Source: Phytomonas francai
Taxonomy: Eukaryota > Euglenozoa > Kinetoplastea > Trypanosomatida > Trypanosomatidae
Reading direction: 5' to 3'
Assembly (NCBI GenBank): GCA_001766655.1
Contig: MJCC01000004.1
Coordinates: forward strand, 191,189 to 255,188
Length of the DNA stretch: 64,000 nucleotides
This document shows positions 1 to 9,527 of the stretch, piece after piece. The first letter of the stretch is position 1. Every line of letters begins with the position of its first letter. The notes below the pieces were generated by a model that was not told the DNA's origin, searched no databases, and worked only from the letters and a program-made list of their open reading frames with translations. The translations under genes and the position numbers were made by a program.

Positions 1-1
1 G

Positions 2-3000
2 CGTGTTCCATGCTTGGTGCTAGTTGATGAGCGGGAGTCTGACTTTGTTCCCAATGGTGGATTGGGTGTTGAGGCTGACGTGAGTGGACTTTGTGGTAAT
101 GACAGACGTCTGGAGAAGCCCTGGGCGCGAATTCGCTTTCAAGTCGAACCCAGGTTATGGAATCAGGTCGACGTCAAGAAGGTAGGCAGAGATATTCTGC
201 CAACCGTTTCATTGCCAACAACTTCGTTTGATGTGGCTGTGTACACAGAACGGATGCCGCTGCAATCTTTGACACCGCATGCTGACTCGCATTCAAAATT
301 TTTGAGTGAACTCTTCAAGTCACAACGACAGATGGATGAGTCTCGTGGGGTTCACAACATTGACGCTAAAAGCAATTTGCAATTGGACACAGCGGTGACC
401 AATACTGAGCGTAAGGCAACATCTCCCAAAGGGTCGACCCAAAGGACATGGGTGTGGAACGGCAATTTTTGGGTGGAGGAGGTAGATCCACAGCTTTCCC
501 GAGTAGCTCATGCAATTCTCGATCAGGTTCAGAGAAATCAACCATCCTGCTATACCAGCAACAACAAAAAGCATTTGACCTCGCCCGGGATACCTAAACA
601 GCTGACAGCATGGGTCCCGCCATTCTGGTGGGATTTCCGAAGCCACAACTCGAAGCCTTGCTTCCCTTTCACACATAGGGTAGAGGGAGCGTGTACAGGT
701 CTTGATCCATTGCTTCAATTCACAATTGAACTCAGAAAGACGTGGACTGTGACAGGGTTGGACGGGATTCGCGAGCTGTTTTTCATGGGATCCATGCGCT
801 TGAAACGCGTTGTAGACAAGCAGGGTAGCTGCCGGTCGAGACTTGTTGACGGGGACGGTAGAGTGGGTGGGGAGTTAGTGGATTTGAAAAAGTCCCTCAA
901 GGATATGCAGCCTCTCTCGAAGCACACAGAACGTATGAAAGCGGCGGAAAAGACTTTGACTGTAGCGAGCCTTCTTTCGTCCCCTGACTCACCGCCTCCA
1001 AACTCTTTGGCTCTGCCGCTTTTCAACGACTGTCGTAAGGGTTCTGTGCTGTTAGACGATTCTCACGATGAACCAATGGGAGCTCTGGAAGTCGAGATGG
1101 GCACTGACGCGTTATTTATGAAATCTGTAGCCCTAGATCCACATTCTAGAAGTCCATACTTACTCAACTCCTCGGAGGAAAGTTTCAGCAGGGCGCGCTA
1201 TCCCGCCTACAATGCGCTCACTGGTATGCCGCTGCGCTACAGCTTCCCAAAATGTCTGCATGCACCTAACAAGAAGTCAGGCATCCGCGGAGACGTGTCT
1301 CCGGTTGCTGAATCCTGCTGGAACAAGGCTACCGGGCCACTGCATTTGTCAGAAGCTACTGAAACGCGTTTGCTAAGGTCCTTAGAAGGTTATGCAAACC
1401 CTTTTGAATACTCCTTTGCCTCGCAACAGATATGTTGGGTGCCTAAAAATGCAGCACAGGATGCTGGATTACTGGTTCCCGGGAATGGGTTGGGTTCAGA
1501 AAAGGGCGCATTTGAGCAGCCCCGTGTTCGGGCACTGGTAGACCCTGACGAGTTCCTTACAGGTGTAAAAGCAACAGCCCGCCACGAGGTTCATCACACC
1601 GGGTTTCCATTTCATCAGTTGCCCCCATGGATCACAAATTTAAATTACTCTACGGACGTCTCAGCCAATTATCGAAAGGTCAACGCGGGCGCGTTGACTG
1701 GAATAGAGACTCTGCCTGAATCAGCATCGCAAGAAACACTTCTTCAAGCGTTGCTGGAACACGCACCTTCGCCGGTTACTGGTTGCGTTCAGTCTCACCG
1801 CGATTCGGACGGGAAGGCACATACAGGGGACTGTGGTGGTGCAACGGTGTGGGTCCTGCAGCTCGATCCGACGCATTGTTACTCTCATATGCGGGACCCT
1901 GATCTTGCGGTGTTTTTACCGGTACAAGGCCTCCTCTGGCAGGTTTACCGTGCGAAAGACACCAAGGTGAACTTTATTTTTTCCATGTCTGATGTTTTGC
2001 AGAGCTCGGATGCCAAGGGGGGAAGCCGACAACCCGGGGGCTGTGATTCCAAATGCTCTGGCTTAAAAGTAGAGCCCCATCTTATCCGGAGATTGCTGCA
2101 CTCTATATTTGAAACAAGATGCCGTATGCAGTGCCGTTCCTACGACTCATTGTGCTTGAGTGCTGAATTGGAGACTGCTTCGTATTTTTTCCTTGACGTC
2201 CGTGCTGCGCTGCATCTGTTAGAAGTTATAAAGCCTCGAAAAGGGTCCTTGAATTGCCCTGCGCGGGTGCATTCCATTCATGAAGGAAAAATGAGTACAG
2301 TTGAGGAAGAGGCTCATAACACCGGCGCTCGGCAGGGCCGTGATTGCACTCTTTCGGCTATCGAAGCTTCATTAAACAGAACCGCAGATCAGGACTGGCT
2401 AGAGGAATATCAAACTATTTGGTTAAAATACTCTTCTTGGGATTCGAGAAAAGATCTCGGTCGCAAAGGAGAGTGTTGTACAACAACACCCCTTGGCGAC
2501 CCATCGACGCGTTGGTTTCTTTCTCCTAGTAGTTTTGTGGATTATTTTGTGACTCGGTGCAAGCAAAGGCTCTTTTGGAAACTGGAAGAGCTTGATACAG
2601 CTTTGTCATTGGCTGATTTTGGGGACACCGCACGAGTGGGCGAAAAAGCAACGCTGAATGTTTGCAAAGGTGGTCCTCATCCCGATTGCGCAGAGATGCG
2701 GTCAACTGCAGCTTCACCTTCAAGAGAAGAAGAGGTAGGGGAAGCGTGCACAGACGATCGTGGGGAATCCCTTTCTCTGTATCCGCTATCTCCTCAGGAA
2801 GAGGCTTTTCTGGCCCAGTTTGAAATCCTACGCGATGATGACACAGAGGGTGGGGAGGGCATCTGTCAGAATGCGATGCATGCCCCGGCTGGGGATCTGG
2901 GCACCCTGGGGGACTTTCCGGCAGTGGACCGCCGATGCTATGGCCCTGGGGCGCGCTTGTCTGACGCACTAATTCATCCTAATCTACCCCCCACTGGGGG

Positions 3001-3763
3001 CGTAAGGCGACTATCCCCATCGGTGCTTGGCTTAGAGTGCAAAAACGCAATCTTGCATGCTAACAAAATAGGACAGTGCGTGCGTCAGCATTCCCCTTAT
3101 TCCTGCTTGGGTCAAACTCACTACAACCACGAGGATAATATCTTGCAAACACACGCCAGGGAGGCCTGCACACAACAGCGAAGCTATATAGTGGGCGTCA
3201 ATATGAAACTTCTTCCCAATTTAGTAGACATGGAAAAGTCTAGACATAGAAATACTCCGGCACTGCAAGAGATCCCCATTAATTCTTCGGCAGTGGAGAT
3301 GCCTAGCTTCTTTGATATTCACTTTCCAAGGCTGGCTTGTGCGAATCAAGTTGAGGCTTGTATAGCTGAAGAGCAGCGTCGTTTGCAGAAACGTTGGTCC
3401 CCATGGCTTAGGCTCTTGCGTAATGGGATGACCGGAAAGGGTAACAATGACAGTGTGAAATCATACGATGTTTACAACGAAATACCGTTGAGTGTGCCTC
3501 TGTCACCCCTTGCTCGAATGCTCTGTACCCTTGAAGAAATGCAGTCAGCCCATACGAGAAGCTTTGAGGCGCGTGTGAAGGCCCTCCAAGATGATGAGAT
3601 AATTAGCTTAGGGCAAATGTCCCTGAATGAACAGAATGACATACCGGATGGGCTATGCTGCTGGGATTTAGGATTGACAATAATTTCCATATCCTATGAT
3701 GAGCATTACATCAATGCTTCCAACCTTTCGTTTTCTAATTTAGAAGCGGATAAAAAGTGTTAA
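2..3763 (+). CDS. Unknown large protein, 5' end missing
   Basis: The frame is open from the left edge at base 2 to a TAA at 3761-3763, giving at least 1253 residues; no start codon can be assigned because the gene begins outside the window. I do not recognise a family. There is no obvious membrane segment. Folded-looking stretches alternate with polar linkers: around residues 660-770 (rich in Leu, Arg and aromatic residues), around 840-880 (aromatic-rich, with Trp and Phe clusters), and a basic helical stretch near 1120-1150 with several Trp. The protein is Cys-rich for its size but shows no regular zinc-binding spacing that I can define. Codon use is mixed and resembles the other genes here. 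The long reverse-strand frames inside it (for example 2526-2969) look like shadows. Real coding status is very likely from length alone; function is open. Confidence 0.85.
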   Translation, partial: RVPCLVLVDERESDFVPNGGLGVEADVSGLCGNDRRLEKPWARIRFQVEPRLWNQVDVKKVGRDILPTVSLPTTSFDVAVYTERMPLQSLTPHADSHSKFLSELFKSQRQMDESRGVHNIDAKSNLQLDTAVTNTERKATSPKGSTQRTWVWNGNFWVEEVDPQLSRVAHAILDQVQRNQPSCYTSNNKKHLTSPGIPKQLTAWVPPFWWDFRSHNSKPCFPFTHRVEGACTGLDPLLQFTIELRKTWTVTGLDGIRELFFMGSMRLKRVVDKQGSCRSRLVDGDGRVGGELVDLKKSLKDMQPLSKHTERMKAAEKTLTVASLLSSPDSPPPNSLALPLFNDCRKGSVLLDDSHDEPMGALEVEMGTDALFMKSVALDPHSRSPYLLNSSEESFSRARYPAYNALTGMPLRYSFPKCLHAPNKKSGIRGDVSPVAESCWNKATGPLHLSEATETRLLRSLEGYANPFEYSFASQQICWVPKNAAQDAGLLVPGNGLGSEKGAFEQPRVRALVDPDEFLTGVKATARHEVHHTGFPFHQLPPWITNLNYSTDVSANYRKVNAGALTGIETLPESASQETLLQALLEHAPSPVTGCVQSHRDSDGKAHTGDCGGATVWVLQLDPTHCYSHMRDPDLAVFLPVQGLLWQVYRAKDTKVNFIFSMSDVLQSSDAKGGSRQPGGCDSKCSGLKVEPHLIRRLLHSIFETRCRMQCRSYDSLCLSAELETASYFFLDVRAALHLLEVIKPRKGSLNCPARVHSIHEGKMSTVEEEAHNTGARQGRDCTLSAIEASLNRTADQDWLEEYQTIWLKYSSWDSRKDLGRKGECCTTTPLGDPSTRWFLSPSSFVDYFVTRCKQRLFWKLEELDTALSLADFGDTARVGEKATLNVCKGGPHPDCAEMRSTAASPSREEEVGEACTDDRGESLSLYPLSPQEEAFLAQFEILRDDDTEGGEGICQNAMHAPAGDLGTLGDFPAVDRRCYGPGARLSDALIHPNLPPTGGVRRLSPSVLGLECKNAILHANKIGQCVRQHSPYSCLGQTHYNHEDNILQTHAREACTQQRSYIVGVNMKLLPNLVDMEKSRHRNTPALQEIPINSSAVEMPSFFDIHFPRLACANQVEACIAEEQRRLQKRWSPWLRLLRNGMTGKGNNDSVKSYDVYNEIPLSVPLSPLARMLCTLEEMQSAHTRSFEARVKALQDDEIISLGQMSLNEQNDIPDGLCCWDLGLTIISISYDEHYINASNLSFSNLEADKKC

Positions 3764-4481
3764 ACGCTACCAGAAAAGTTCACTTACATAATATATTTAT
3801 TTATAATGCATTTTGTTGTTTTTATTCTTTTTTTTTTTTAAATATCTGCTTTGTGTTTATACTTTTTGTAAGTAAAAGTTATCATTATTATTATTTAATA
3901 ATCACAGTAAACACCTTATAATTTTTTTAAGGTCAGTATTTCAACTCCTCTGTCTATATGCAGTTGTAAGAGGAAATTATTTTCCCTATCTTCTATACCT
4001 TTATCACTCAATGATAATATTAATAATAATGTGACCAAATATTGTCTGCTGATAAGTCATTAAAAAAAAAAAAGAGAATTAAGGGAGAACTAAAAAGGAG
4101 AAAAGTAGGTTCCAAAATAGGAGCTTTAAAAAGATAACTCAATGTGTTCTCAATTTAGTTGGAAACCACTACACTTATTAATTGCTTTGCTTATTTGACT
4201 CACTAGAATGTTAGGAGAAATTCAATGCTCAGGTGTTGCTCTGACTCCTAACACATACATATACACACACGGGTATGTGTACCATTATGGGGTTTCAAAA
4301 ATATTTGCATACCAAAAAACAATTATCTAGGATATAAGCTAGAATAGATAATACCATCGGCGAAATTCAGTACGTTCAACAAAAATACGAAATTCCAGAG
4401 TTGAATTAAGCATTTAACCAATAGGCACGCCCACACACTTGCATATATACATATACATTTTTTAGCGAAATTCGAGTGTAT
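3764..4481. other. AT-rich spacer with splice signals
   Basis: This 718-base spacer is strongly AT-rich, with T runs near 3825-3840, several ATT/TTA triplet runs near 3885-3900 and 4015-4030, and an A run near 4063-4073. It presumably holds the 3' UTR of the upstream gene and the 5' UTR of the next. A short T run followed by AG at 4464-4465 is the nearest candidate trans-splice acceptor for the gene at 4482. I see no RNA gene or further ORF. Confidence 0.6.
4458..4465 (+). promoter_or_regulatory. Candidate trans-splice acceptor for ORC4-like gene
   Basis: Six T residues end in AG at 4464-4465, 16 bases before the chosen ATG. The tract is short, so the true acceptor could lie upstream. Inference from the usual tract-plus-first-AG rule. 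Confidence 0.3.
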
Positions 4482-7400
4482 ATGGCGAAGGGTTCTCAAA
4501 AGGGTAAGAAAAGTGGGGTGTCGGGTGCATCTACATCAAAGCTGAGGAAACAGAAAACCAGAAAGCGGGTGAACACCAAAAATGGGAAACAGTCCAGTAG
4601 AAAAAGTTCTGTGTCTAAAGCCTCTGCGAAAAAAAAGCTATCGAGAACCTCGCACGGCAGAGCGTTAACGACTACGTGCGCTCCGAGACGACATTCCCTG
4701 AAAAAACGCCAAGTAAATACCACTGAAAATCATGATAGTGAGAACCCGATTGCAGACCCCGAAGCTTCAGAACTGAACCAGACTTATGGAAAGGTCGGTG
4801 GTAAGAGGCCGAAGGTAAGTGACGTTGCCCGGGCTCAAGACCCCCGCATGCGAGGTACAGATCCTACCACTGGCTTAACGAATCAGGAGAATCTAGTCCA
4901 AGCACCGCAGCCTTTTCCTTCTTCACAAGGTGCTACTTACGATTTTCGATTTTCTGATGTTGAACTCACTAGTTTCTTATCCGATGTCACGTCTTTTCTT
5001 TGTCGCCTATGCTGTCGTGTTACGGCACACATCACGCTACAGGTGCCTAATAGTGCCGCTTTTCTTAGTGTTGGTGAACGCGGGCGCATCCCAGATTCGA
5101 CCGTGATACCAAGTACTGCAGCGAACAAATCTAATGAAGGGGCTTGCGAGGAAGCTGCGGAAAATATTTACGACTGGAAGTCGCTCCTGATGGATGGGGG
5201 CAGGGAGCATGAGGAAATTTACCGCACCGTCCGTAGCACCATCGCAGCGTCCTGTGCGCTGAGTCACCGGTCTTGCCAAGCCCTGTGGGGTCCATGCGGT
5301 TCCGGAAAACATCGCATCGTTCGCTTGGTCGCCGAGGAGTGCTCAATGCAGGCCAACACCTTTGTGATCCAGCTGAACGGCAAGCTTCTACAAAGCGATG
5401 AGGCGGCAATCAGGGCCATTGCGCAGCAAATGTTGGCCTTCTTGAAGTCGCCGCAATCGGAGGCAGTACGCCGTGCGGACTGGTCGATTCGAACTGGGAC
5501 CTTCGACTTTGGTCGTTTATTTCACTTTGAAAGGGAGTTGTCAATGGAGTCAACTACAAACACACACCACGGTGGTACCAATCAAATGTCTGGCGAGGGT
5601 TGTGTTTTCAACGGCGGGGAGCACGCTCGTAGTGAAGCTTTTCCTCCGCAGGAGACTGAGCGAGGGAATAGACGGCGTGGTTTTGCGCCTGCCGCTGCTG
5701 CCATGGGTGACGCTTCCAATCAAACTATAGAACCGAAGGAGCCTTGGCCACCAACTGCAGCACATGGCACCATCAAGAATGCAAAGAACATGGTGAAGAA
5801 TCACAATCCAAAGCAAGGTGGTCCTTCGGGGGCTGACAACGATGTTGAGTTTGACTTCAGCAATGAGGAGGACGACCATGGCGGCGCCCATCCCTTCATC
5901 ACATCGACCACCACGTACCTTAGTGGTGGGGCGGCCAGCGCGCTGCCGCACCTTCAGCGTGCCCTTCTGCTCTTGAAGCACCATGGCACTAATCTTGTTG
6001 TGTGCGTATGCCATGCAGATCAGTTTAGTGTTTGGTGTGATCGTCTGCTCTACGTCCTCTCTGGTCTCATGCACGAAAGCGATGGTCAGGGAGGAGGCAT
6101 GTCACTGCTGCTGACCAGTTCCGCCTCAGATATGCGCCAGATGGAGAAGCGGTTGTCCAGTCGGCTGACCTGTATAACGTGTTATGTGCCGCTCTTAACC
6201 TGGACTCCCGTGACTCTGCTTCGCGCAGTCCTTTCAATTCTCCTAGATTGGAGTGTATGGAAGATAGAAGCAATCAGGCTGCGTCAGGACGAGAAAGCGC
6301 ACCACCAGCAAACACAAAACCGAGCTGCTGAAGTGAACGAAATTAACAAGGAAGGGGCCAATCGGCGCCCTCGCAAGGGTAGAGCTAGGAATGGGGACCG
6401 CGACCCCAAACACAACGGCAGTACGAATGGGGCCGATGATGCTTTAGAGCAGTTCGCGAAGCGCGCAGCCGAGTTATCCCGACAAAAGACCACTCTTTGC
6501 CATCTTCTTCCTTTCCCACTTGACGAAACACCCCTCTACACCGCTTCCATGGCTCATGATGACGGTGCCTATTTTTACCGTCCCGATGGTGGGCTTGTAT
6601 TGAGCGAAAAGTGTCCAATGCAGATGCTGAAAGAAGGGTCCAATGCGCCTGAGACGCCTTCATTGTACGCACATCCGATGTTAGCGCTCGAAGTCCTCGC
6701 ATTCGTATGCAGACAGCAGCTCTGCAGACTCGATAAGATGTGCAGTCGCACGGAGGATGGGGTGGGTGGGTATTCGAGTCTGGCGACCGGCCTCGTCCCC
6801 GATGGTGCAGATTCGGCTGATTTTTCGCTTGTTTACAACGTGGTGCGGCTGACTGAAGAACTTTTCGCTGTTGGCGGCACTTCCCAGGCTTCTCTAACGG
6901 CGCTTGTGCAGTGCTTGACAAAGTGCAGCTCTGGGGCGCTGGACTTAGTAAGCCCCAAGGACCACGTAGAAGTGCTGGTGTGGTTGCGGCAGCGTCAAGG
7001 CCAAGAAGCAATCTGGCCTTGGATGGAGGAGACTAGTCACCACGACGATGCCCGTTGGGCTGGCAACCCTCCATGGAGTATGCGAGAGAATGCGACTCTT
7101 CCCCGTTTCCGCGGGTGTGCCCCGTTGGGTTTACGCCTGGGACCACGGGCACGAGCCCCTCGAGACGCGAACTCATCGTCTTCCCCATCTGCAGTTATCG
7201 ATCCCTCGTTGTTGCCACCCAACTTGTGGGGCCTGTTAGACGAAGGCCATCTTGTGCGATTGGGTTACTTTTCCCGAGAGTCGATTTTGGTCCTCTTTTA
7301 TATGCTCATGCACCAGGAGGCTGGGATCGAGAGACGGTCAATCGCAGACCTTTTGGAGGATGTATCATCTTCGCTTGGGGTGAAAGCAGCCGCAGCGCTA

Positions 7401-7613
7401 GATCGTGCGGCTTATAGAGCAGCAATTGAACAACTCACCCGGTGGCGCATGCTGAAAATGCGGGAGATGGGGGAGTCAGTGTCACTGAATATTGGTGCTA
7501 GCAGATTACGAGAAGCACTCAGGGTTATCCTTTTTCGACAATCGGACTGGTGCGAAGACATTCTTGGGCTCGATCCAAAGGATTATATGAGAATGCGGAG
7601 CCTTATTGGATAA
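4482..7613 (+). CDS. ORC4: ORC4-like origin recognition complex subunit
   Basis: Likely the ORC4 homologue, part of the nuclear complex that marks replication origins. The 1043-residue product starts with a Lys/Arg/Ser-rich tail (about 1-110) suited to nuclear import or DNA binding. The AAA+ core begins near 255. A P-loop-like stretch lies at 270-277, followed by an ORC4-type segment containing QLNG, which aligns with the HLNG of human ORC4. The Walker A Thr/Ser is replaced by His277. Where ORC4 has the Walker B Asp-Glu pair, this protein has His511-Ala512. ATP hydrolysis is therefore doubtful. A long polar insert (about 350-480) separates the two motifs, and a second basic insert lies near 605-655. 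The last 130 residues look like the ORC4 winged-helix end. Human ORC4 has about 436 residues, so this form is greatly expanded. The ATG at 4482 was chosen; an in-frame GTG lies two codons upstream. Confidence 0.7.
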   Translation: MAKGSQKGKKSGVSGASTSKLRKQKTRKRVNTKNGKQSSRKSSVSKASAKKKLSRTSHGRALTTTCAPRRHSLKKRQVNTTENHDSENPIADPEASELNQTYGKVGGKRPKVSDVARAQDPRMRGTDPTTGLTNQENLVQAPQPFPSSQGATYDFRFSDVELTSFLSDVTSFLCRLCCRVTAHITLQVPNSAAFLSVGERGRIPDSTVIPSTAANKSNEGACEEAAENIYDWKSLLMDGGREHEEIYRTVRSTIAASCALSHRSCQALWGPCGSGKHRIVRLVAEECSMQANTFVIQLNGKLLQSDEAAIRAIAQQMLAFLKSPQSEAVRRADWSIRTGTFDFGRLFHFERELSMESTTNTHHGGTNQMSGEGCVFNGGEHARSEAFPPQETERGNRRRGFAPAAAAMGDASNQTIEPKEPWPPTAAHGTIKNAKNMVKNHNPKQGGPSGADNDVEFDFSNEEDDHGGAHPFITSTTTYLSGGAASALPHLQRALLLLKHHGTNLVVCVCHADQFSVWCDRLLYVLSGLMHESDGQGGGMSLLLTSSASDMRQMEKRLSSRLTCITCYVPLLTWTPVTLLRAVLSILLDWSVWKIEAIRLRQDEKAHHQQTQNRAAEVNEINKEGANRRPRKGRARNGDRDPKHNGSTNGADDALEQFAKRAAELSRQKTTLCHLLPFPLDETPLYTASMAHDDGAYFYRPDGGLVLSEKCPMQMLKEGSNAPETPSLYAHPMLALEVLAFVCRQQLCRLDKMCSRTEDGVGGYSSLATGLVPDGADSADFSLVYNVVRLTEELFAVGGTSQASLTALVQCLTKCSSGALDLVSPKDHVEVLVWLRQRQGQEAIWPWMEETSHHDDARWAGNPPWSMRENATLPRFRGCAPLGLRLGPRARAPRDANSSSSPSAVIDPSLLPPNLWGLLDEGHLVRLGYFSRESILVLFYMLMHQEAGIERRSIADLLEDVSSSLGVKAAAALDRAAYRAAIEQLTRWRMLKMREMGESVSLNIGASRLREALRVILFRQSDWCEDILGLDPKDYMRMRSLIG

Positions 7614-7991
7614 AATACATCGTTCACGTGCTATCAGTAACTACTCCAGAAGGGTGATTTGGGGGATAGGGGTAGCTTGCAGTGAGTAATAAAAAATAAA
7701 AGAAGGACATACTCCAATGATACCCGTGCGAGCTTATCGATCGCACAAGATCTAAGATAGCGAAAATACACGTACGTATTTCCTGTCTGTGTGTGTGTGT
7801 GTGTGTGTGTATGGGAGTAATACTCTGTTATCGGCTCTTGTATTTCACTTATCTATTTTTGCCGCATATTTTCACTTCAAATTTGTTTAGAAATGTCTAT
7901 CATTAAACCCTCAGCATATGTTTTCTATCTATCTTCTTTTTTAAAGTAATAGAAAGTAGGCATCTCTCCTTTTGAGTACCTTGCGTGGAAT
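7614..7991. other. Spacer with TG repeat and pyrimidine tract
   Basis: This 378-base spacer contains a TG dinucleotide run at 7788-7810 and a pyrimidine-rich tract at 7921-7942 followed by AG at 7945-7946, a plausible trans-splice acceptor for the Tctex1 gene. Nothing else was found. Confidence 0.6.
7788..7810. repeat. TG dinucleotide repeat
   Basis: About 11.5 uninterrupted TG units in the spacer upstream of the Tctex1 gene. A simple microsatellite, likely length-polymorphic. Confidence 0.95.
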
Positions 7992-8762
7992 ATGTCCACA
8001 CAGGGATCCCCCTTTAACGCGACTTTGGAGCAGGATCAAAAGCAATCTTCTCTCAACAGGACTGCGGAGTTACAAGAAAACAGTCTTACTTTCTCTCCTG
8101 GAGACAGTGAAGGCACCAACAAAGGCATCGATGAAGGTCCCTTATCGTCCTCGATACCTGATCAAAATGAGCATATGTCGAGCACGTCCAGAATAGCGAT
8201 GAAGGTGGATGAGAGCTCACCGAAGGTCGAAGAATTTGAGGATGAGGAGGATGGGGTCTCTAGTAGAGATAACCTTGGCGAGATCCCACAAGAGATCTTA
8301 GTATCGAGCAATGAGGTCAAAAATATTGTATTGCAAATATTGAGCCCGTATTTCGATGACGATGGTGGTGGTGATGACTCCATCCACCCCCACGTGATCG
8401 ATGAAAAAAGCCCGGGCGCGGGGACCGATGATGATCGCGACCAAGGTGCACCAAGCGAGGGGGCCCATGTTGAGACCGGCCTCGTGGACGATGATTACTA
8501 CAATGACACCGCCCAGAGATATGATCACAACAAATCCATGGCATGGACGCAGCTAATATGTGATGGCATCATGAAGAAGCTGATTTTGATGGATAAGCCG
8601 TTCAAGTATGTAGTACACTGCATGATTATGCGCAAGACGGGTGCCGGTATACATGTATGCTCAAGTAATTACTATGGTCAGACCGATGGCTGCTTGAGCC
8701 ATTCTCACGATCTGAATCCGCACATATACGCGGCAGTAACCGTGTATTGGAGCGGGATATGA
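7992..8762 (+). CDS. Tctex1-domain dynein light chain
   Basis: This 256-residue protein has a C-terminal Tctex1 (DYNLT) domain at about 110-256. Its end is diagnostic: a stretch with KYVVHCMIMRKTGAG (about 202-216) corresponds to the KYVVTC(M/I)IMQKNGAG strand pair of the family, followed by the SS-Y strand and a terminal VTVYW-type strand. Tctex1 proteins are dimeric light chains that bind dynein intermediate chains and cargo, in cytoplasmic dynein or in axonemal and intraflagellar-transport motors. Typical family members have about 115-140 residues; here about 100 acidic, Ser-rich residues precede the domain, and an acidic Asp/Gly-rich insert lies near 122-170 between the first helix and the core. 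The architecture recalls the TCTEX1D/DYNLT2-type proteins linked to cilia, so a flagellar role is a reasonable inference. The ATG lies about 45 bases after a good acceptor AG. Confidence 0.82.
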   Translation: MSTQGSPFNATLEQDQKQSSLNRTAELQENSLTFSPGDSEGTNKGIDEGPLSSSIPDQNEHMSSTSRIAMKVDESSPKVEEFEDEEDGVSSRDNLGEIPQEILVSSNEVKNIVLQILSPYFDDDGGGDDSIHPHVIDEKSPGAGTDDDRDQGAPSEGAHVETGLVDDDYYNDTAQRYDHNKSMAWTQLICDGIMKKLILMDKPFKYVVHCMIMRKTGAGIHVCSSNYYGQTDGCLSHSHDLNPHIYAAVTVYWSGI

Positions 8763-9117
8763 TACAGATATGGCAGCGTGTGGATGCTTCTCTATAAATG
8801 ACAGTAGACATCTTCCTTGAAGATATACTTACTCTCTTCTTAGGAGTCACTTATGGGGGTTTCTCTGTTTTTTCCCGCATACCTCTCCGCAGTACTCATT
8901 TACTCTTTTAAGCATATGTGCTTTTTACTTGCCTTCCTCTTTTGTCCATTAAATGTAAATATCGCTATGTTTGCGAGCACACCATTATAATCACAAGGTT
9001 GGAAAATCATTTTTGTCGCAGAAAATGCCATAGATGGCATATTTAGATGAAACAAGTACGAGAAGATAGGGGATATCACTTATCTTTCTGTCCTTCCTAC
9101 TGAACAAGAAATAGGGA

Positions 9118-9130
9118 GGGGGGGGGGGGG
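9118..9130 (+). repeat. Poly-G run
   Basis: About 13 consecutive G residues (with one earlier GGGA step) in an otherwise AT-rich spacer between the Tctex1 and EF-Tu genes. It is prone to length error in sequencing. Confidence 0.85.
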
Positions 9131-9360
9131 ATCTGTCAAAGTCATTTTTTTTCGTATGAATTCTCTCCTTGAATACTTTATCAATTAAAGCATTGGAGGC
9201 GATGGACTAGGACGTGTAATATAAACTAGTCTTTCCCCTTTGTTGTGCATTGATTCCTCCTCCCGGCACTAAGCTTTCTTTCTTGAAGAAGCGACGGTAT
9301 CTTTTAGCGTACAGTCAGTATGTCCCAAAAATTTTCAACAAGACCTTTTATTCATTCCAT

Positions 9361-9398
9361 ATTCCATTCTTTTCTCGTTTTTCATTTTCGTTACCGAG
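9361..9398 (+). promoter_or_regulatory. Trans-splice acceptor upstream of EF-Tu
   Basis: A long C/T tract is followed by the first AG at 9397-9398, 129 bases before the chosen ATG at 9528. A mature mRNA starting here would contain an in-frame TTG before that ATG, but no earlier in-frame ATG. Confidence 0.5.
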
Positions 9399-9527
9399 GT
9401 CAATTGGCTTAAACATAAATTACGAACGCTTTTTTGCACTAGTCTAGCAAAAAAAAGTAGCACTCATCACCTACACATTTATTCATTGCATCCGATAGGC
9501 ACTGTAATACATACGAAAGAGAACACC

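Larger units (their letters stand above)
8763..9527. other. AT-rich spacer with poly-G run
   Basis: This 765-base spacer is AT-rich and includes a run of about 13 G residues at 9118-9130. A strong pyrimidine tract (about 9350-9395) ends with AG at 9397-9398 and probably serves EF-Tu. A 65-codon open frame at 9250-9447 lacks an ATG and overlaps the tract, so it is not taken as a gene. Confidence 0.6.

Noticed and set aside
5550..6074. 174-codon reverse frame inside the ORC4-like gene
   Set aside because: Overlaps the insert between the two ATPase motifs; no start context or family, and opposite to the transcription unit.
9250..9447. 65-codon forward frame upstream of EF-Tu
   Set aside because: No ATG and overlaps the pyrimidine tract.
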